Notes under the pieces: generated by a model | The model's input: only the letters and a program-made list of their open reading frames with translations | Database searches by the model: none | Told to the model about the DNA's origin: nothing | Origin: Bacillota bacterium | GTDB taxonomy: Bacteria > Bacillota > Clostridia > Peptostreptococcales > Acidaminobacteraceae | NCBI GenBank assembly: GCA_023443345.1 | Contig: JAEZUZ010000083.1 | Span: forward strand, 1 to 18,715 | Direction of reading: 5' to 3' | Length of the DNA stretch: 18,715 nt | Position numbers and translations under genes: made by a program | Shown here: positions 15,529-18,715 of the stretch, one piece after another | How positions within the stretch are numbered: position 1 is the first letter of the stretch | Layout: each line of letters begins with the position of its first letter

Positions 15529-18500
15529 TTGAAATTTAAGAAATTTGGAAATATAAAAAGTTGGCTAATTGTGCCTATAGTTGTAGCACTCCTGTTACAA
15601 TTTCTGCCAATGATTAATATATATTCCTATGCTGCACAGGATTGGCCGCGTCTTGTAGTAGATGCTAAGGTAAAATTTTCTGTTGAATCCAGTTTTCAAA
15701 AAAAACTTGGAAGAAGAGACACTGCTTTAAAAAATCTATTTGGCAAAGAAAGGGCAGTTGGCGCACTTTTTACTTATACAGATGTTTTTAAGGATAAAAT
15801 AGCTGAGGGTAAATATGGTGATCAATATCATAATCAAAGTAGTTTCTTTTCTACCCCTAGAGGTGAAAAACAGACATATGGTACTGGTACAGCATTTCCA
15901 CATTATATACCAGCAGATGCAGCTGAAGGAGTAGATTCTCTTACTCTACTACGGACAATACATGACAATTTTAAAGCTGAAGGAGAGGTTATCAGGGAGA
16001 CAATTAAAAATGCTCCAAAAGATACAAGACTCTTTAATTCTTTTAAAAACAATTTCCCAGAGAGATTTGTAGAAGAAAGTGAAGCTACTACTGAAAAAAT
16101 TGCTGGAGATACTACAAAGTATCAAACTTTATCAAACGGTACTCGATTTGCTGCAGTTTTTTCAGATAAAGCAACTGTCTATGACTCTAAAGTGGACTTT
16201 AATGTAGATTTAAATAGACCTTTTACAAAGGAACAGCTTGAAAGAGGCGGTATACCAGAAAAATTTGCAATTCCACAAGAATTTAAAATAGCTGTTCTTA
16301 ATAATACATTAAATGCTGCAATACTCTTTGCATATGCTGTTGCTAATGACTATAGACCAAACTCTGATTTACGTTATGATGATCCTCAGAATGCAGGTGG
16401 TAAGGGAGAGGCCAAGCTAACTTATAATTATGAAATTAAAGTAGTAGAGCTTAAGATTCCTGTAAAATATGAATATGTGCCTCAGGATAAAGGTTTAGTA
16501 CTTCCTGCAGAAATAGCTGAATTGGCTAAAGACCTAGATCAGGAATATGAGTATAATACTAAAAAAGCTGTAACGACAAAGGATGTTCCAAAAAAAGAGA
16601 TTACTGCAAACGATGGTTCTGTTTGGACCTTTGCAGGATGGCAAAATGTTTTGACAGATGATGATCGTACTGATGGAAATCTTGTTGGTACACATAGCTT
16701 AATGCCAAATAACTATAATGATGCTAAAGATCCAAAGGTAAATAAATTCATTGGTGTTTGGAAACGCACCCAGGAGCCAGTTCCTCAAAATACTAATGTT
16801 ACATATGAATATGTAGACACAGATGGTGCTCCAGCTCCAAGCGAGATACAAGATTTAAAACCACAAGATAGCGAACATCAAATAGGAATTTCAGTAGATG
16901 CTGCTGATCCTAAAGGAAATCAAAGAGAAATTAAGATTGGAGATCATTTCTGGCGTTTTAACGGATATCAAGTAGATGGTAGAAATTCTTCAAGCTTAAC
17001 TACTAAAGCTGGTGAAAACAAGTTTACTGGAGTATGGGAGAAACTTTACAATGTTACTTATGACTTTAAAGCTAAAGAAGCTAGTGACACTCTTCCAGAA
17101 GAAATAAAGACACGTTTTCTACCAGAGACAGAGTATAAAAAAGAAAATAAGAGCACTGTTACAGCTGCCGATCCTAAGGGAAATAGTTTTATTGAAACTA
17201 AAGACGGCAGAAAATATGAGTGGACCTTTGAAGAGTGGGAAAACGGTGCATCAAGACAGATAAATAAGGCTGATGAACACTTTGTAGGTGTTTGGGCTAA
17301 AAACCCACTATACAATGTAACTTACGAGTTCAAAGGTATAGATGCAACTAATGGAACTCCTCAAGAAGTTCAAGCTCCAACTCAAGCAACTGCATTACTT
17401 CCTACAGATCCAAGAGATTACAAGCTATCAGAAACAGCTAATCCAACACAACCTAATACTACACAAGTTGTAGATGACAATGGAGATACTTGGAGATTCG
17501 TTGGATATAAAGAATCCATGAATGGTGCAGATGTAACTCAACTTACTATCGCTGATGGCGTTAACAAGTTTATCGGTTATTGGCAAAAAGTTATAACAAA
17601 TGTAACTTATAGATTTATAGACAAAGATGGTGGAGAACTTCCTAAAGAAGTAACTGATCTTCTACCTAACACTTCTACTCATAAGGTTGGTGAGACAGTA
17701 AATGCTGAAGATCCTGCTAAAGATAAAGTAGTTGTTGATGGATATACATGGGTATTTAACGGATACAAGGATGGAGAGACTCCAAAGACTAGCCTTGTTA
17801 CAAAAGAAGGCAACAATGAATTTGTAGGTGAATGGGAAAAACAATATACTGTAACCTATAGAAGTAATTATCCTGGAGCTGACCCAGATCCATATAGTGA
17901 AGTTCCTGAAATACCAAAGAATGGTACAGTAGGTAATCGTCATCCAAACAATCCTACAAGAGATAAAGAAGGCAATAAAACTTATAAATTTGTAAAATGG
18001 AATACTAAAAAAGATGGAAGCGGAGATGATTTTGACTCTTCTACTCCTATAACAGATAATATAACAGTTTATGCTATCTGGTCTGAAAGTATTCCATGGA
18101 CAGAAATAGAAGCTCTATATATAGCAGAATTTGAGTTTGTAAGTGCAGATCCTAACGTAGATCTTCCAGAAGATGTTAATCTACTTCTACCAGAAACAAA
18201 GAGAAATCTTAAAGATAAAGAGGTAGTAACAGCAGATCCTATCACAGATTCTGTTACTGAGAACTTAGAAGATGGAAGCCAAAGAATTTGGTCATTTGTA
18301 TCTTGGGATGAAGATACAAAAACTATAGATGGTGCAAATGTTAAATTCATAGGAACATGGAATTTTGTAACAAAGATTCCTGCAACTCCTATTAAACCTC
18401 TATATAAAGTAATATATGTATTTGAGCCAGAAGATGGACAAACTACATTACCAGAGGGAATAAATAAGTTATTACCACCTGTAGAAAACAGCAAGGTTGA

Positions 18501-18715
18501 CGGTTCAAGTGTAACTCCTTCAAATCTAGCTAGAACAGAATTTGAAGAAGAGTTAAAAGACGAAGGAAAGAAAAGAGTTTGGGAATTTAAAGGTTGGGAT
18601 AAAGGTGAAGTAACTATAGATGGTGCAGATGTAACTTATATAGGAACATGGTCATTTACCGATGAAGAAAGTCTAGAACCAAGTCCAGAACCAAGTCCAG
18701 ATCCAGACCCAAATC
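15529..18715 (+). CDS. Large secreted surface protein with SHIRT-like repeats (C-terminus cut by window end)
   Basis: Probable cell-wall adhesin; 1,062 residues are visible and the frame is still open at the window end. The start is TTG at 15529, six bases after AAGGAGGG, and the frame is unbroken. Residues 1-36 are a signal peptide: basic start MKFKKF, hydrophobic LIVPIVVALLLQFLP, cleavage probably at SYA-AQ. Residues ~37-310 are a region I do not recognise. From ~312 follow repeats of 80-100 residues, each starting with a Y-x-V-T-Y-like strand, then LP.....LLP, W.F.G(W/Y) and ending G-x-W; seven resemble SHIRT domains and one (773-853) an InlB/Listeria-Bacteroides repeat. The visible end is a Pro/Asp/Glu stalk (EPSPEPSPDPDPN), so a wall anchor such as LPXTG is expected beyond the window. 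Ligand unknown. Confidence 0.88.
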   Translation, partial: MKFKKFGNIKSWLIVPIVVALLLQFLPMINIYSYAAQDWPRLVVDAKVKFSVESSFQKKLGRRDTALKNLFGKERAVGALFTYTDVFKDKIAEGKYGDQYHNQSSFFSTPRGEKQTYGTGTAFPHYIPADAAEGVDSLTLLRTIHDNFKAEGEVIRETIKNAPKDTRLFNSFKNNFPERFVEESEATTEKIAGDTTKYQTLSNGTRFAAVFSDKATVYDSKVDFNVDLNRPFTKEQLERGGIPEKFAIPQEFKIAVLNNTLNAAILFAYAVANDYRPNSDLRYDDPQNAGGKGEAKLTYNYEIKVVELKIPVKYEYVPQDKGLVLPAEIAELAKDLDQEYEYNTKKAVTTKDVPKKEITANDGSVWTFAGWQNVLTDDDRTDGNLVGTHSLMPNNYNDAKDPKVNKFIGVWKRTQEPVPQNTNVTYEYVDTDGAPAPSEIQDLKPQDSEHQIGISVDAADPKGNQREIKIGDHFWRFNGYQVDGRNSSSLTTKAGENKFTGVWEKLYNVTYDFKAKEASDTLPEEIKTRFLPETEYKKENKSTVTAADPKGNSFIETKDGRKYEWTFEEWENGASRQINKADEHFVGVWAKNPLYNVTYEFKGIDATNGTPQEVQAPTQATALLPTDPRDYKLSETANPTQPNTTQVVDDNGDTWRFVGYKESMNGADVTQLTIADGVNKFIGYWQKVITNVTYRFIDKDGGELPKEVTDLLPNTSTHKVGETVNAEDPAKDKVVVDGYTWVFNGYKDGETPKTSLVTKEGNNEFVGEWEKQYTVTYRSNYPGADPDPYSEVPEIPKNGTVGNRHPNNPTRDKEGNKTYKFVKWNTKKDGSGDDFDSSTPITDNITVYAIWSESIPWTEIEALYIAEFEFVSADPNVDLPEDVNLLLPETKRNLKDKEVVTADPITDSVTENLEDGSQRIWSFVSWDEDTKTIDGANVKFIGTWNFVTKIPATPIKPLYKVIYVFEPEDGQTTLPEGINKLLPPVENSKVDGSSVTPSNLARTEFEEELKDEGKKRVWEFKGWDKGEVTIDGADVTYIGTWSFTDEESLEPSPEPSPDPDPN
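16462..18663 (+). repeat. Tandem SHIRT-like repeat array with one InlB-like unit
   Basis: Protein-level tandem repeats inside the surface protein. Approximate residue limits: unit 1 312-411 (ends GVWK), unit 2 423-504 (GVWEK), unit 3 505-593 (GVWAK), unit 4 594-686 (GYWQK), unit 5 690-770 (GEWEK), InlB-like unit 773-853 (AIWSE), unit 6 863-955 (GTWNF), unit 7 957-1045 (GTWSF). Units share the strand and tryptophan pattern but are clearly diverged from each other, unlike the near-identical copies of phase- or length-variable adhesins. SHIRT domains are rigid rods that project a binding domain away from the cell. Confidence 0.75.

Noticed and set aside
17058..18494. Minus-strand open frames (17058-17315, 17662-17943, 18069-18494) opposite the surface-protein repeats
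   Set aside because: They mirror the repeat-rich coding strand, are Ser/Phe-rich, and lie within an unbroken sense frame.
16462..18663. Repeat array as a recombination- or slippage-prone tract
   Set aside because: The units are well diverged at the DNA level, so slippage between copies looks unlikely.
1..18715. CRISPR array, tRNA, rRNA, insertion sequence or prophage
   Set aside because: No regularly spaced identical repeats, no cloverleaf or rRNA segments, and no transposase, integrase or phage-like product were seen.

Overview
The window looks like the replication-origin end of the chromosome of an AT-rich, Gram-positive anaerobe. It carries oriC-dnaA-dnaN-yaaA-recF-gyrB-gyrA in the usual Firmicutes order. 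A clostridial-type short-chain flavodoxin, heavy AGA use for arginine and a large secreted SHIRT-type repeat protein suggest an anaerobic coccus or a relative (Tissierellia/Peptoniphilaceae would fit). The taxon is inference; no rRNA is present to settle it.

Layout. Positions 1-313 hold the upstream half of a bipartite origin, with about ten DnaA boxes and the dnaA promoter. A second box cluster and an AT-rich stretch lie between dnaA and dnaN (1643-1835). dnaN overlaps yaaA. A hairpin that begins on the yaaA stop codon then separates this group from recF, which appears to have its own promoter and possibly a leaderless mRNA. From recF to 13359 all genes run on the + strand with overlaps or very short gaps: recF, gyrB, gyrA, an anti-sigma antagonist (RsbV-like), an anti-sigma kinase (RsbW-like), a SigB-like sigma factor, a MATE transporter, a class V aminotransferase and a YihY/BrkB membrane protein. 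A complete partner-switching sigma module is thus fused to the end of the gyrase operon. The run ends at an intrinsic terminator (13429-13458), opposite a convergent YibE/F-family membrane protein gene with its own terminator.

The yibE/F gene and a flavodoxin gene diverge from 14584-14729. The flavodoxin promoter has a perfect TATAAT and a perfect 19-bp palindrome of the Fur 7-1-7 type in its spacer, which predicts induction on iron starvation. After the flavodoxin terminator comes a 379-nt gap holding a SigB-like promoter motif (GTTTTA-N14-GGGTAG). Then a TTG-started gene, cut by the window end, encodes a secreted protein with a signal peptide, a ~270-residue N-terminal region I do not recognise, seven SHIRT-like repeats, one InlB-like beta-repeat and the start of a Pro-rich stalk.

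Working together: the first half is replication initiation and supercoiling control. The sigma module is translationally chained to gyrA, so its basal level may follow gyrase expression. The SigB-like motif upstream of the surface protein raises the testable idea that the sigma factor controls surface adhesion. I found no tRNA, rRNA, CRISPR array, insertion sequence or prophage gene.
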